Below, piece after piece: positions 45,160 to 57,239 of a stretch of 64,000 nucleotides of DNA. The stretch's first letter is position 1; each line of letters starts with the position of its first letter. This DNA is from Mesostigma viride (Eukaryota; Streptophyta; Mesostigmatophyceae; Mesostigmatales; Mesostigmataceae), in contig RPFO01001063.1 of NCBI GenBank assembly GCA_009746045.1, positions 124,001 through 188,000 of the forward strand. Reading direction: 5' to 3'. The notes beneath the pieces were generated by a model. It did not search any database. It was not told the origin of the DNA and worked only from the letters and a program-made list of their open reading frames with translations. The position numbers and the translations under genes are program-made.

Positions 45160-45419
45160 CGGTCAACGAGTGCGGCAGTTAGAGGCTCTTCGCCCACCAC
45201 CACGTGGCGCAGTGAGGGCGGCAACTGGCCCTCCGTGTTGAGCAACAGCGCGAGCAGCGAGGGCTCTGACACCAAGAAGGTGACGCCCAGCGATCCGATC
45301 TTGCGCGCTAGCAGCTGCGGGTCCGACAACAACTTGGGGCCCGCCAAGTAGACGCCACCGCCGCAGAAGAGGGGAAACAGCATCCCCAGCAGCGAGGCGT
45401 CGCACGTGTGCGTGAGCGC
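45160..45419 (-). CDS. NRPS 5' part, exon with adenylation A4 region
   Basis: Acceptor 'CTGGCAG' precedes 45419 and donor GTGCGG follows 45160. The exon reads 'ALTHTCDASLLGMLFPLFCG' (A4; an aspartate is present at the position of GrsA Asp235), then 'KIGSLGVTFLVSEPSLLALL' and 'LPPSLRHVVVGEEPLTAALV'. It joins in phase 0 to the exon ending at 46192 and with a split codon to 40647. The small ORFs in the intron at 45420-46191 are not supported. Confidence 0.8.
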
Positions 45420-46191
45420 CTGCCAGGGTATGGGCACAAGGGGGGGCCAGGCGCCAGGGGGCCGCATGACCACAGGCGGCCGCATCCATTCGTCATGCAT
45501 GCAGGGGTCAACGGGTGTGAGGGTGTGCACACAGGATGCAGGGCGCGCAGCACAGGGCGCGCATGTGAGCGTGTGCACTGGGGGCCAGTCACAGCCTCCC
45601 CACTCGCGCCATCCATCAGGCAACCGCACGCGCATCATCATGGACGGCCGCCTCCATAAGCCCCATCTATCACAAAGCCAGTACCATCCTGTGTTTGCCT
45701 AGGGGGTGCCCACAACCCTGCACGCAAAGTCCAGCCTGCACCAGGAGCGGGCCAGGTGCATGCCACCACGTGCGGGCCAGGTGCATCGCGACGCGGGCCA
45801 CGACAAGAGGAGGCGAGAGAGCCGCCAGCACAATCAGTGCGGGGCCCAGCGGACGCCGATGCGGTTGCCCACCGGCCACAGCTAATCGCGGGTGATCCGT
45901 GTCGCAACACGCAACGCAGGCGCGGGCCAGACGGCAGTGCATGGCCGCCGCCTGGACATTTTCCTACCACTCTCTTACGTCACGAGGGCACACACACGGT
46001 CTTGCTGCCATGCCTGCCATGCACAAGGGACAGCCCCCACCCTGGCCCGACATGGAGGTGCCTATCCTGCATGTGCGCGGGGTCTCCAACCACCCATTGT
46101 TCCAGAAGATTACATGGTCGTCTACACAGCTCCTGCATGCGCACCCGGCCCCACCTACCCGCAGTACCAAACCACATGTGCCAGCACCCAC

Positions 46192-49183
46192 CTGCAGGCC
46201 CACATCAGCCGCCGTGATGCGCAGCCGCAGCGCCACGTCCAAAAAGTGGGGCACCAGCCCCCGGTGGGTAACCTGCACTCCTTCAGGCTGCCCCGTGGAA
46301 CCGGATGTGTACAGGATGTACGCAAGGTCATCGGGCCGCGGGCGCAGGGGAGGGGGCGACGCCTTATCTGGCAGCGCCATGGCTCTGGCAGATGTCGGTG
46401 GTGGAAAGAATAAGGGCAGGGAATCGGCCGATGATGTGACTGGGGGTTGCTTGTCCGCCTCATCGGGGGCAGTGGCGGTGCCAGCAGTAGCGCCCTGAAG
46501 GGATACGGCACCATTGAGACCCACACACACGTCCCAAAGGGGCCGGATGTCGTCGATGAAGATCACCAGGGGTCCCTGGCCAGGTAGGGCCGCATGGTCG
46601 GCATTCGCAGGGGGCGGCAGCGAGCCTTCAATGCTGCCGTTGCTGGCCACCTGCGCGCCCCCCCCCTCACGTGCCCCCCCCGGCCCATCCCACGTGAGCC
46701 CTATTGTGCGCAGCAACGCCTCGTGACATCGCAAGGACAACACAAGCGGCGCGCCGCACCGGGCCACGATGTCGCGCACGCGCTCGACCGGGTCACTCGG
46801 GTCCAGCGCCACGAATGCGGCGCCAGTAGCCAGCACCGCGAGCATGGACACCACGAAGTCGGTGCAGCAGTGCATGGCCAGCACGACGGGGACATTGGGG
46901 CCTAGACTGAAAGAGGGGGAGGAAAGAGACACGCCCTCGCCGCCGCCGCTTCCCCATTGTCGCAGCACCAGCGCCAAGGCGTGCGTCCTCGCCCTCAGCT
47001 CGCCATGTGTCAGCCAGACACCCTCGTTGTCCAGTACTGCGAGCGCGCATGGCGTGCGGGTGCCCCACGCAGTGATCACCTCATGCATGAGCTGCGGGGG
47101 GGGGCGAGCACTGAAGCCTCCGGCACCAGAGCAAGGCGACAGCGTCGCTGGCGCTGCCGCCGCCGCGAGGGCTGCCACGTCATCCCTCGACTCTACTGGA
47201 GACGCGCTGGGCGACAGGTTGTCCCCTGAGTGCTTGCTGCTGTCACTGAGGCCGGTACCCCCCCCACGCGCAAGCTGCTGTCACCGACGCCCGCGCCCCT
47301 GCCCCAGTTCTGGCAGCTGTCGCTTGTGCTGGCAGCCGGCTCACGAGGTATCGATGGCTGCAGTTCCAGCGTGTGCTTGCTGCCCACCAGCAGCGCGCGC
47401 GGCTGCTTCAGGTCGCCGTGCGCCCAGTGGCTGAGCACGACGGCGCTCTCCCTCGCCCAGCAGTGAGAGCAGCCAGGGCGATTTGCGGCCGCGACTCGCC
47501 AGCACATCCGCCATCAGGGCTTGGAAGACATCCACCAGCCGCACCATGTCCTCGATGACCATGCGGTGGCCCGACATGGTCAGGTACGCACTCTCCACAC
47601 GTGTCCAGGGGGGGCTTTCCCCTCCGCCCCCCTCCTCCACCACGCGCAGCACAAGCACAAGGGATGCGTTGAGCATGTCCCGGTCCGTCACCTGCCCGAC
47701 GTCACCCTCGCGGGCCTTGCTCGGTGAGGCCTCCCCGCTAATGGACCACGCTGCACCTCCTTGGCCCTGCCGCTCGTCGCCGCCACCCCCGCCACCCCCG
47801 CCACTGCTGCCGCTGTCTCTGGAAACCACCTCCACGCCCACCGACAGGTGCGCAAACGGCTCCAGGCACGGATACCGCACCAACAGGTCAGGGGGAAGCT
47901 TCCGCTGTGCTTGCGGATGGCTGCCAGCTCATCGCGCAAGGCGTCCATGACCGCCGTGAAGGGGCGTCCAGGTCTACGCTGCCGCCACCACCGCTACTGC
48001 CGTGCTTGCTGCCGCCACGGGTGCTCGTGCCAGTGTCATTACTGCTGGCATCCGGCAGGCATGGCAGTGCGACATCCAGAGGTGCGCTGCTGCTGAACAG
48101 CCCGCCCCACGTGGGCACGCGGCGATCCATCAGGCGGAGCGTGAAGCGCGGCAGGCAGTTGTACCCCCCCGTACGGCACACCATGGTGGCAAACGCAGCC
48201 ACCAGCGCCTCCAGGCTGCTGGCGGGACGCCCGTCAACAACATGATGCCGGCACCTGGCACGCTGACAGGGCAGCAGAAGACCACGTGCGGGTGGTGCCC
48301 TGTGTGGCTGCCCTCGTCAAAGGCCACGGCTGGCCCTGCCTGGTCAACCGGTTGTGCTGCGGCGGCATCACTGGCGGCCAGCACCGCGCGGGACAACCCG
48401 ACCAAGCCGCCCCCATGTCGCAGATTGCGCGCACTCGCCCCCTCCATACCTGCGCCCATCTTCCCTGAACATGTCTCCGGCTCCCCTTGCAGCACGGGAG
48501 CGGACTCGGGCGTGTCCGCGCCCTCTGCGGCCTCCACCCTGTCAGCGGCGCGGTACACTGCTGCAGCAGCCGCATCACGGTGGTGTGCCGCCGGGCCAAC
48601 CGTGGTGGGAAGCTGCCCCTGCTGTGGGTTTCCCTTGGGACGCTGTACCCTGAGAACCCCCCTGGTGGGATGGCGGCGAGTGCGGCGTGCCCTCCTCCAC
48701 CGGTCGCCCGGTGTACCAGCAGATCGCCTCGGTGGCAGACGCCAGCTTCTTGACCCACCAGGCCTCTTCCTTGGCCGCGTGCAGCAATGCGTCCACGTAT
48801 CCCTCGCAGGCAAATGACTGCAGCACGTCCCCTTCCCTCAGCCCGCACTCCTCCACCGCGGTGGCTGCTGGCACCTCGACCGCGTAACAGCTGAGCGCCC
48901 GCACACGCTGCATCCGCAGCGCCATGCCATCGCCCGCCATCACCTCCACGCCGCCCTCCGCGTGCACGCGCAGGATGGTGCCAGGAACCGCGGAGGAGGG
49001 CGACGCCACCGTTGCAGCCACGGGGGTTTGCGTGATGCAGCCGCGCTCCACGTGGTAGGAAGCAAGGGGTGCGGCACCGGTGGCGTCCCCTTGCACGCGG
49101 CCCGATGCGTTGGATGGCACTGTCCTGACATCAGCGATGGATGCGGAGATTAGCGCGTAGAGGGCATGCGGGGCCAGCGCCAC
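46192..49183 (-). CDS. NRPS 5' part, exon with formyltransferase tail, condensation-like domain and adenylation start
   Basis: It starts after 'CCCTGCAG' at 49184. The first part ('VALAPHALYALIS', 'LREGDVLQSFA', 'AAKEEAWWVKKLA') is the C-terminal part of a formyltransferase-like domain with its linker. A condensation-like domain follows ('SLEALVAAFATMV', 'FTAVMDALRDELAAIRKH', 'EGERAVVLSHWAHGDLK'); no HHxxxDG motif was seen, so it may be inactive. The adenylation domain then begins: 'LTHGELRARTHALA', 'GAAFVALDPSDPVERVRDIV' and 'LAYILYTSGSTGQPEGV'. It ends at CAG|GTGGGT (46192). At least four frame changes are needed, near 48650, 48240, 47960-47885 and 47445, mostly near C or G runs. The intron after it is 772 bp. 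Confidence 0.65.
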
Positions 49184-49612
49184 CTGCAGGGTGGGCAGGA
49201 CAGCCAGAAGCAACATGGGGGGCCAAACGGGTTGTCCATGAGCGATTCCACAGGAAAGGACAAGTCCCTCTCAATGATTCCCAGACACAAGGGTGTCACA
49301 AGCAATCTGCGACGGTCAGATTTTACAAGAGAAAAGAATATTCCGGATGACAGAAGCGGGCATGGCCCCGCAGGAGACACGACATGCACGCGGCACCTTT
49401 GCAGGCAAGCAGAACAAGACAGGGGCAGGCAATGCGGCAGAGATGGGAAGGCAAGGTGTCATCAAAGGCAGGCCGCCATGGGCAAAGCGTACACGTACAA
49501 GCACATCATTGCAGGCACTGGTCGCTGCAACTACCGCCATTCCGCCGCCACTATTCTATGGCCACCACCACCGCCCCCAGACATGCTAAGGACTGGCACC
49601 CTCACCGCGTAC

Positions 49613-50007
49613 CCTGGCCACCCCCATCCGGTTGATGGTGCGCCCATAGTCCAGCGAGCGCACGAGCGCGCATATCCTGTGGGCCGGGTCAGCCCAGTCA
49701 ACCACCGCGCCGCGTGGCAGCCGCTGCCAGTACTCGTGATAGGTGCGCTTGGTCAGGTCTTGCTCCACCCCCGCCAGCAGTGCATGGCCACCCGTGCCCT
49801 TGCACTCGGCCCCCTCCTTGCCCCCCTTGTCATCCCCCCCTTGCCCTTGCACCCCATGCCCTCCTCCCCCCCTTCTCCAGCAGCTTGCCCAGGAGCTCCG
49901 CAAACATGGCCAGCCCCGCATCGTGCGCTTTGAGCTCGCAAGTCAGCGCCGTGTCGCTGTCGTCCAGCGCAAAGGTGCGCTGTGCGACAATGCAGCCGGC
50001 ATCATAC
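49613..50007 (-). CDS. NRPS 5' part, exon with formyltransferase catalytic Asp region
   Basis: It starts after 'CACGCAG' (50008-50014) and ends at AGG|GTACGC (49613), in phase with the next exon. It reads 'YDAGCIVAQRTFALDDSDTA' (D of the formyltransferase Asn-His-Asp triad), 'CELKAHDAGLAMFAELLGK', a low-complexity insert, then 'YWQRLPRGAVVDWADPAHRI' and 'LVRSLDYGRTINRMG'. The last two match the C-terminal part of formyltransferase domains fused to NRPSs. The low-complexity insert of about 40 residues is unusual. Confidence 0.75.
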
Positions 50008-50014
50008 CTGCGTG

Positions 50015-51628
50015 TAGCGGGGGCATGGCCAAAGGGGTGGCCGGGGGTGGGTTAGGAACGTACGAGGGTGATGGCAGTCGATCGTGGGATGAAGACCGCC
50101 AGGGTGGGCCATGGACAAGTGGGTACATATGAGAGGTCACAAGCAAAAAGAGAGCTCGTGAAGAGGGCCAGGATTGATGCAAAAGGAAACAAGCAGAGGA
50201 AGCCAAGGCAGAGGGAGGGCACAGGTACTAGTTAGGTGACCAGGATGTCACCTAGTGTTTATTCTGCCTAAATAACCTGCCAGGAAAGGTGGCTGGCTGT
50301 GAATCTCCCGTAGTCCATTGATATGGAATGTGGACGGTGGATTATATCTCCATACGATTCTGACTTGATGTCTTCTGCACTTGAAGAATGATTTGGTTCC
50401 TGGGAGACAGAATCCTCGAACTGGTTTAAGTGGCTACGTGGCCAAGGAGCCATCAGCCATGTAGCCTAAACATATCTGATTGTGTACACTAATGGACAGT
50501 ATCAGTATCACGTCCTGAGAACCAGTGATCGGACTACGCTCATTTGTGACTCTTCATAGTGGCCATGAGTAGTTGTCACCGAAAGGTTCAGGACCGTTTG
50601 GGCCGGTATTGATCTCTGAATCGTCCTGAGCTCTGAACTATACATGCAACGTGAGTACCGCCTCATCTGTTGGATATTATTTAAACGTAACGTTTGGACT
50701 TATGGCAGCAAGGTCCTATGGTCTGGACATGCACTGTTCGGAAATATATGCTCTGTACGGATGTGCCGTGTGTTCGGTTACGGTACCTCCACTAGATAGA
50801 CTGGTGTAGGATTTGGCAGGACTCCAGCCAGGAGGGGTGGCCTGCGTGTAATCCATAGTACCTACATAATAGGTAGCAGCTTGCAGCGAGCGTGCATTCA
50901 CATTCGGGCTCAAAATCCTCAACAGGCGGCGTGTGAAAACATTCTTATTAACTGCTCAAGGAAGATAGATAATAAAGGGACGGGAAGAATGGCCAGCGAG
51001 TGTAGACAGCGTATGTGGAAACACCATACAAGAAGCAACCAACGGGACATGCTTTCCCCTCCCCAGCCATGATCTCCCCCATCTCCTTGGATCCGCACAT
51101 CGCCTCAGCTCCACCTGCCGCTATCAGGGCTGTGGCCAACCCAGGTGGCTCCAACGCTGAGCCTGTTGCTGTGCTCCCAAACTGGATACCTGCGCCGATC
51201 GAATGGCCATGCCAGTGGCGAGTGACAGCACTAGCTGCCCGTGCCACCGACGGTGCCATGGTCCATCTGCCAGCACCTGCCCTTGCGCACATCCCTCACC
51301 TGGCTGCCGGCACAGTCGTGTTCTGCTACGCGCAACCAGCGCAGGCCCTGCATCCCATTCTTCTTCTCTTTCTACCCTTCTGTTAACATCATCATATCTA
51401 CGCTGCTTGCATCTCAAATGATTCAGGAATGTGGACCATGCTTTCCCCCCCCCACACACACTTCTTCATCCCTCTTGTCCCGTCACGCCTATCCCTCCTG
51501 AGATCGCCTGGACCTACATTCAACCCCCCCCCCCATTCGTTCCCCCCATCTTATACCCCCATTCGGCCCCCCCTCCCCTCCCCGTCTTCAAACCCCACTG
51601 CATCACCCCCCCACCCACTTCTCAGTCA
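50015..51628. other. Presumed NRPS intron, no gene seen
   Basis: Lies between the two formyltransferase exons. It has C-rich runs at 51440-51610 and no recognised repeat or gene. The open frames on both strands lack motifs. Confidence 0.4.
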
Positions 51629-52015
51629 TTCGTGGAAGGTGCACCCGTGCGAGCTCTCCTCGTGAAAGATGGCCCACGTGGCAGCGTGCGCGCCCGCGTA
51701 GGCTGGCAGTGGGGCGTTGTGGCAGTTGTACGCGCCCACCCTGGCCAACGCCAGCATCTCCCTGGGCACGTAGTAAGGGTTGTACACGCTCCACAGCACG
51801 TCAAAGGGTTCCGGGCGTGCAGCCATGAACGCCTTCACGTTCGGGTACAGTGGCGTGCCCGGCAGTGACGACCGGCACTCGGCTGCTATTTTTGGGTGGG
51901 ACGAGATGGCGGCGGCTACCTCCAGCTGGGCGGGCACGTGTGGCAGCATCAGCTTGAGGCACTGCAGTGTGAGCTCTTGCTCGCCCACAATCACCACGCG
52001 GTAGGGACCGCGTGC
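51629..52015 (-). CDS. NRPS 5' part, exon with formyltransferase N-terminal region
   Basis: Acceptor 'CGTTGCAG' precedes 52015. The exon reads 'GPYRVVIVGEQELTLQCLKL', 'EPFDVLWSVYNPYYVPREML', 'YNCHNAPLPAYAGAHAATWA' and 'SSHGCTFHE'. The 'NxHxxPLPxYxG' block carries the Asn and His of the formyltransferase triad. Known N-terminal formylation domains of NRPSs use formyl-tetrahydrofolate to cap the first residue. The exon joins well to 50007 in protein sequence ('HGCTFHE'-'YDAGCIV'), but no GT donor sits exactly at 51629-51631; a base error or non-canonical donor is possible. The start codon exon was not found. Confidence 0.75.
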
Positions 52016-52550
52016 CTGCAACGCAGCAACGGTGGTGATATGAATTAGCACGCGAGGGTGGGGACGCATGGAGGCACACGGGGGAGGAGAGGCAGTCAGC
52101 GGCCAAGCAGCTTTAATGGGCGGCAACCAGCCCAGTACACACTGCCTCCTACTGCACGACATCACACGTACCACCCGAAAGCTATCCACCTCTGAGAGCT
52201 ATACATGTGCTATGTCCGTGCTATATATGTGCTATATATAACAATACATGGTGGCACCGCAACTGATGCGTTGGTGGCACCGCACATGGTGCGTTGGTGG
52301 CATTTCATTAGCATGTTCATTAGCAATTTCATTAGCAGTTTCATCAGCAAGAAACTGAAGGGCAGGCATGGGCATGGGGATGCTAGCGTTTCGAGCCACA
52401 GATACAGGTTTCTCGTGTCTACCCATGAATATACTGTTTTTATACGCGCCTTTCTCGCGCCTACCCATGCATATACTACTTCTATTCATGCCTATCTCGT
52501 TTTTCCCCTTGCATCTACTATTTTAATTCATTACTATCTCGTGTCAACCC
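52016..52550. other. Upstream of NRPS, no supported gene
   Basis: Should hold the NRPS promoter or first intron. Tandem-like phrases 'GGTGGCACCGCA' (52252-52290) and 'TTCATTAGCA' (52304-52345) are visible. No start codon can be assigned. Confidence 0.35.
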
Positions 52551-54352
52551 GTGCATGTGTCATTTCTTGTGGTGCCCATCTTTGACCTGCTTGTCTCCTA
52601 GCATGCGTACGTCACGTCCACCCGTGCAGCATGCCCTTCACCGTTCTGCTCGGTGCTCAGTAAGCCACGCGTCGCACTCATGCCGTCTCCCTGCCTTACT
52701 CTCCCCCCTGCTGGCATCTCCCCCATTCCCCCCCCTGTGCAGCACGCCTACCACCGCCCCATAGAGCTGCTGCGAGCGCGCATGAGGCCAGGCCCTGGTG
52801 GGGCAACGGGTGCAGCTGGTAGCAGTGACAGGGCGAGGGGGTTGGACCCCAGCGACGCCAAGGCAAGTGACGCTGAGGCAAGCGGTTTGGATAGTGGCAG
52901 ACGGCGCCATATGTGCGTAATAGTAGAGAAGTGCCGTGCATGTACTACATAAGCTACCCGCACCACCTCAACGCCCCAGGTCTGCCCCCGGCCCCCACGC
53001 AACATTAAAGGAGGCCAACTCCTCTTTGTCGCACGTACCAAGCCGTCTCCCAACTGTGCCTTCACGCCCGCCCTGCCCTGCTCCTCCACCTCCTCCAGCA
53101 GCATGGGCCCCAGCCGGCGCGCGTGCACGGGCGCCTCCGGTGGCGAGCTGGTAGGGTTGCGGAAGCGTCGCGGATGTGAGGTCATCGGCGCGGGGGAAGA
53201 GACGGAGGCCTCCTCCGGCCGTAGGGCGCAAAGCAACCGTTCGTTTTCACTATGCCTTGCCAAATAAAACGACGTAATATAGGCCGGCGGTGCGAGCACC
53301 CGCTATGTGGAGCGAGAAAACATTTATCACGTTATTGAAGGCATTATTAAGGTATCTTTTCGCCGAATTACATCCGATATAACTATTGACGATAGATCGA
53401 GTTACTATTTCACGATTTACAAACGTAGAGTACGGGCGCTGCGCGCGGCCGGTGCATGTGTCATTTCTTGTGGTGCCCATCTTTGACCTGCTTGTCTCCT
53501 AGCATGCGTACGTCACGTCCACCCGTGCAGCATGCCCTTCACCGTTCTGCTCGGTGCTCAGTAAGCCACGCGTCGCACTCATGCCGTCTCCCTGCCTTAC
53601 TCTCCCCCCTGCTGGCATCTCCCCCATTCCCCCCCCTGTGCAGCACGCCTACCACCGCCCCATAGAGCTGCTGCGAGCGCGCATGAGGCCAGGCCCTGGT
53701 GGGGCAACGGGTGCAGCTGGTAGCAGTGACAGGGCGAGGGGGTTGGACCCCAGCGACGCCAAGGCAAGTGACGCTGAGGCAAGCGGTTTGGATAGTGGCA
53801 GACGGCGCCATATGTGCGTAATAGTAGAGAAGTGCCGTGCATGTACTACATAAGCTACCCGCACCACCTCAACGCCCCAGGTCTGCCCCCGGCCCCCACG
53901 CAACATTAAAGGAGGCCAACTCCTCTTTGTCGCACGTACCAAGCCGTCTCCCAACTGTGCCTTCACGCCCGCCCTGCCCTGCTCCTCCACCTCCTCCAGC
54001 AGCATGGGCCCCAGCCGGCGCGCGTGCACGGGCGCCTCCGGTGGCGAGCTGGTAGGGTTGCGGAAGCGTCGCGGATGTGAGGTCATCGGCGCGGGGGAAG
54101 AGACGGAGGCCTCCTCCGGCCGTAGGGCGCAAAGCAACCGTTCGTTTTCACTATGCCTTGCCAAATAAAACGACGTAATATAGGCCGGCGGTGCGAGCAC
54201 CCGCTATGTGGAGCGAGAAAACATTTATCACGTTATTGAAGGCATTATTAAGGTATCTTTTCGCCGAATTACATCCGATATAACTATTGACGATAGATCG
54301 AGTTACTATTTCACGATTTACAAACGTAGAGTACGGGCGCTGCGCGCGGCCG
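52551..54352. repeat. 901-bp tandem duplication, copies apparently identical
   Basis: 52551-53451 and 53452-54352 show no difference by eye. The longest open frame (183 codons, minus strand, in both) has no recognisable domain. The unit may hold a 5' exon or promoter of the NRPS, but no motif shows it. Either a very recent duplication or an assembly artefact. Confidence 0.85.
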
Positions 54353-54889
54353 GGGTTCCTTAATTTCCTATTAATTTTTAGGGGGAACAAAGAGGCCTTT
54401 AGTGCCCAGGCGAGGAGCAATGCCGTACAGCTTGAACGGCTGGGAATGCATTTCCCACTCGCTAAAAGTTCATTGTCCATTTTAAATATCCGTTCATGAC
54501 AAACAGCTGCGCATGCAAGGCGCATGCTTCAATAGACGCTATAATTAAAAGTCACCCGCGTCGATAGACTCCGTGAACGCTGTGTACCGTAGTGGCTTTA
54601 TTAATCAAATTGCGAATAAATAATTATTTTTTCGAGGGTTTTTTTTGTATGGATTTGACACTTTACGGGGAAAGTTCAGCCGGGTTAGGTAAATTCAGCC
54701 CGGGAGCTTGTTTATAACCAGTTGGCATACTGGCAGTAGTCAGGGCGCCTAGTTCAGTGTCTGACTTGGATTCTAACCTATCAAGTACATCAATTACCCA
54801 TTGCTGCCCATGTGCGGCGTGGGACACAACAACAACAACAACAACAACAACAACATCAATTACCCACCAACTACCAAGCGCAGTTCCTA
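54353..54889. other. Intergenic with (AAC)n microsatellite
   Basis: A CAA/AAC run of about 29 bases lies at 54826-54854. A stretch near 54603-54655 ('GCGAATAAATAATTATT', 'TCGAGGGTTTT') resembles the left part of the neighbouring MITE. No gene is seen. Confidence 0.5.
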
Positions 54890-55336
54890 CCGTAGTGGGC
54901 AGAATCTATTTACGAATAATTATATTTCCGAGGGTTTTTGGTCCCGGATTTCCTGTTTCCGAGGGTTTTCCATCCCGGTTTTGCACATTTCCGTGGCCTG
55001 GGCCCCGTTTGTGCCAAACGCTAGTACTAGGCCATTGGCAAAAATGCGCGAGGCAAAACTGCTTTGGCCACTTGGGAGTCTGCCTTTTCAATCAGGCTAT
55101 TCACAGTTGGCGCCGAATCCTCGAGACCGGATTGGTCCACCACGAAAAAGTAGGCTCGAGGCCATGTGATGCGCGGCAAAACGCTGCGCGGCGCGGCGCG
55201 ACGCTGGAAACGCCAGCGCGGCGCCCAAAGCGTACCCCGGGTTTCATGATTTCCGGGCCAAAATGAACCCGGATTTCAAGCATTTTCGGGGGGGTATTCG
55301 TAAACTTTATTCGTAAATAGATTCTAGCCACTACGG
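54890..55336. mobile_element. MITE with about 29-bp TIRs and TA target duplication
   Basis: The left end reads 'CCGTAGTGGGCAGAATCTAT' and continues to 54918. The right end is its complement ending 'CCACTACGG' at 55336, with one mismatch in the first 20 bases. TA dinucleotides flank it at 54888-54889 and 55337-55338. Ends of this type with a TA duplication fit Tc1/mariner-like MITEs. It is 447 bp and has no transposase. Confidence 0.75.
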
Positions 55337-55338
55337 TA

Positions 55339-56900
55339 TATGACAATCACCAGTAAAGACTGAGCATGACATCGCGTCGCCGCAGCCTGACGCGACGCGA
55401 CACCCGAGCACAGGGGGAGAACAAGAACGTACGGAAGTACTTTTGTATGACGAGTTTGGCAACATGCCCGAGTTGCCAATGGTCAAATGCACCGTTAGAC
55501 TTTTGTTTTCTTTTGTTGAGTCGTAGGTTTCGTATTTTACCGTATCTTGCTACTCTATGTGGAAGGGGGCAGTTTTAGAATATTCGTTGGGACTTCCGAA
55601 TGAGATGAGATGGATCATGAAAAACTCGCGCGCACTGTAATAGGTAAAACGCGCGCCGGCCCCGGAATTATTAGTCATGATGCCTTGACAGTCGACAGCT
55701 TGCAGGCATGGTCGATCTCTTGCTGCCCCCCTAAGGGGAATGATGATCGCGTCTAGCACTAGCGAAGTAATCTCTGGTGCCACGGCCCACGAGCTTGCTG
55801 GAATATGCCGAATTTTTTTAAAAAATGCTTTTGTAGCATTTAATTTGCTTGGAAATTGGCTGTCGTGTTTGCTCAGAGCAATTAGTACCTCCTGCCGCAA
55901 ACGAGGCATCTAATTCGATTCCCCAAAAGGTAATTTTCGGTGTCGATCAGGTCGATGATAGTTTGGACCCAGAAAATGTTTCAGGGCACTTGCAATGAAG
56001 ATATTCCTTGGGAACGGGTGACCTATGGTTGTCATGTTGATGCCGCTTTTTTTGTTTCCCAGCGCACACTCCCCGCTGCTTCGCATGGCGTCAATAGCAA
56101 TTGAATCGATTGCAATTGCCATGAACCGATTTCGCCCACGTCAAGCACCTCATGCTGCGCATTGCGTTAGGCAGCATTGACGCATTGCAGTTTACAGACC
56201 CCTTAACAGTACGGACACCGATAGCTGCTCTTCCTTGCTACGGTTCTTCCTGTTTCGCGCTACACAAATCTTGCCGCTCACATGTCTGTCATTCCTCGTT
56301 CCCAATAAACACGTACTACTATACCGACAGAGGATTTGAGCGGGAATTACATGGAAAATAATTAATTATTGATACTTTTACCTATCGAAAATCATTCTAA
56401 AACTACTCATGCGTCCAGGCCTGGACGTTTTTTGTCTAATGATAGTAATATTTCATTTAGCTTCAATTAATAAATGTACTGAAGACCACTCTCCCCCTTT
56501 ATAATGGTCATGCTCTCCAGTCTCAACCATTCGCTCTCGGTATTGCCATCACCTTCCACCTTCCCTTTGCAGGTACTTGAGAGCACAAGGCTACCTCAAG
56601 CGGAGGCCAGCGCCAGCGTTATAACTATCCACGTCACCGCCCAGCTGTCATGGGCATGGGCAGGCCATCCCCGACCTCTCCCCAAGGCTGCTAGCGTCAG
56701 CCTGTCATCGTGTAGCTTCCCCGCGAGATTATCATTTGCGCCAACTGTCAGCCTATTGCTTGGCGAGGCAACCGCCCAGGTGGTCGGCTTCCAGTCTTAT
56801 CATCATCGGCCTGCCGTCCACAACCGCTGTCGTTGCTGACCCACTCTTGGTACCTGTGAGAGGCTTCCCATCAACCTCCCAAGGTACAAGGAAGGGCATC
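55339..56900. other. Intergenic, no supported gene
   Basis: Mixed AT-rich sequence with short unsupported frames. It probably includes the promoter and 5' UTR region of the aprataxin-like gene; no clear TATA element was chosen. Confidence 0.4.
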
Positions 56901-57077
56901 CTACGTTCCACGAGGGTGACCCCATCACTATATAATAGTAGTCTTGCACTATATTATCGTAGGTTTCGCCCAATACTACGTTCCACGAGGGTGACCCCAT
57001 CACTATATAATAGTAGTCTTGCACTATATTATCGTAGGTTTCGCCCAATACTACGTTCCACGAGGGTGACCCCATTC
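56901..57077. repeat. 75-bp tandem repeat upstream of the aprataxin-like gene
   Basis: Two complete units start at 56901 and 56976 and a partial third at 57051. The unit starts 'CTACGTTCCACGAGGGTGAC' and ends 'GGTTTCGCCCAATA'. Its length is a multiple of three, so an open frame runs through it, but it is probably 5' UTR or promoter. Confidence 0.85.
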
Positions 57078-57239
57078 TTTGGGGGGGGGTCAGCTTGTTT
57101 GGGTGTAGTCGCCGTGGCAAGCGTGCTGACGCACCGTCATCGCAGCCGGCCAAAGCGCGACGTCCACCGGCGAGGGTCCATTCCTTTGGCTATTTGTAGA
57201 CCGGCGACCCTCACTCCCATTCCCCGGGCCGTCTTCCCC

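Noticed and set aside
56736-57239. N-terminal extension of the aprataxin-like ORF
   Set aside because: It runs through 75-bp tandem repeats with no homology; the ATG at 57240 is followed by the first plausible protein sequence.
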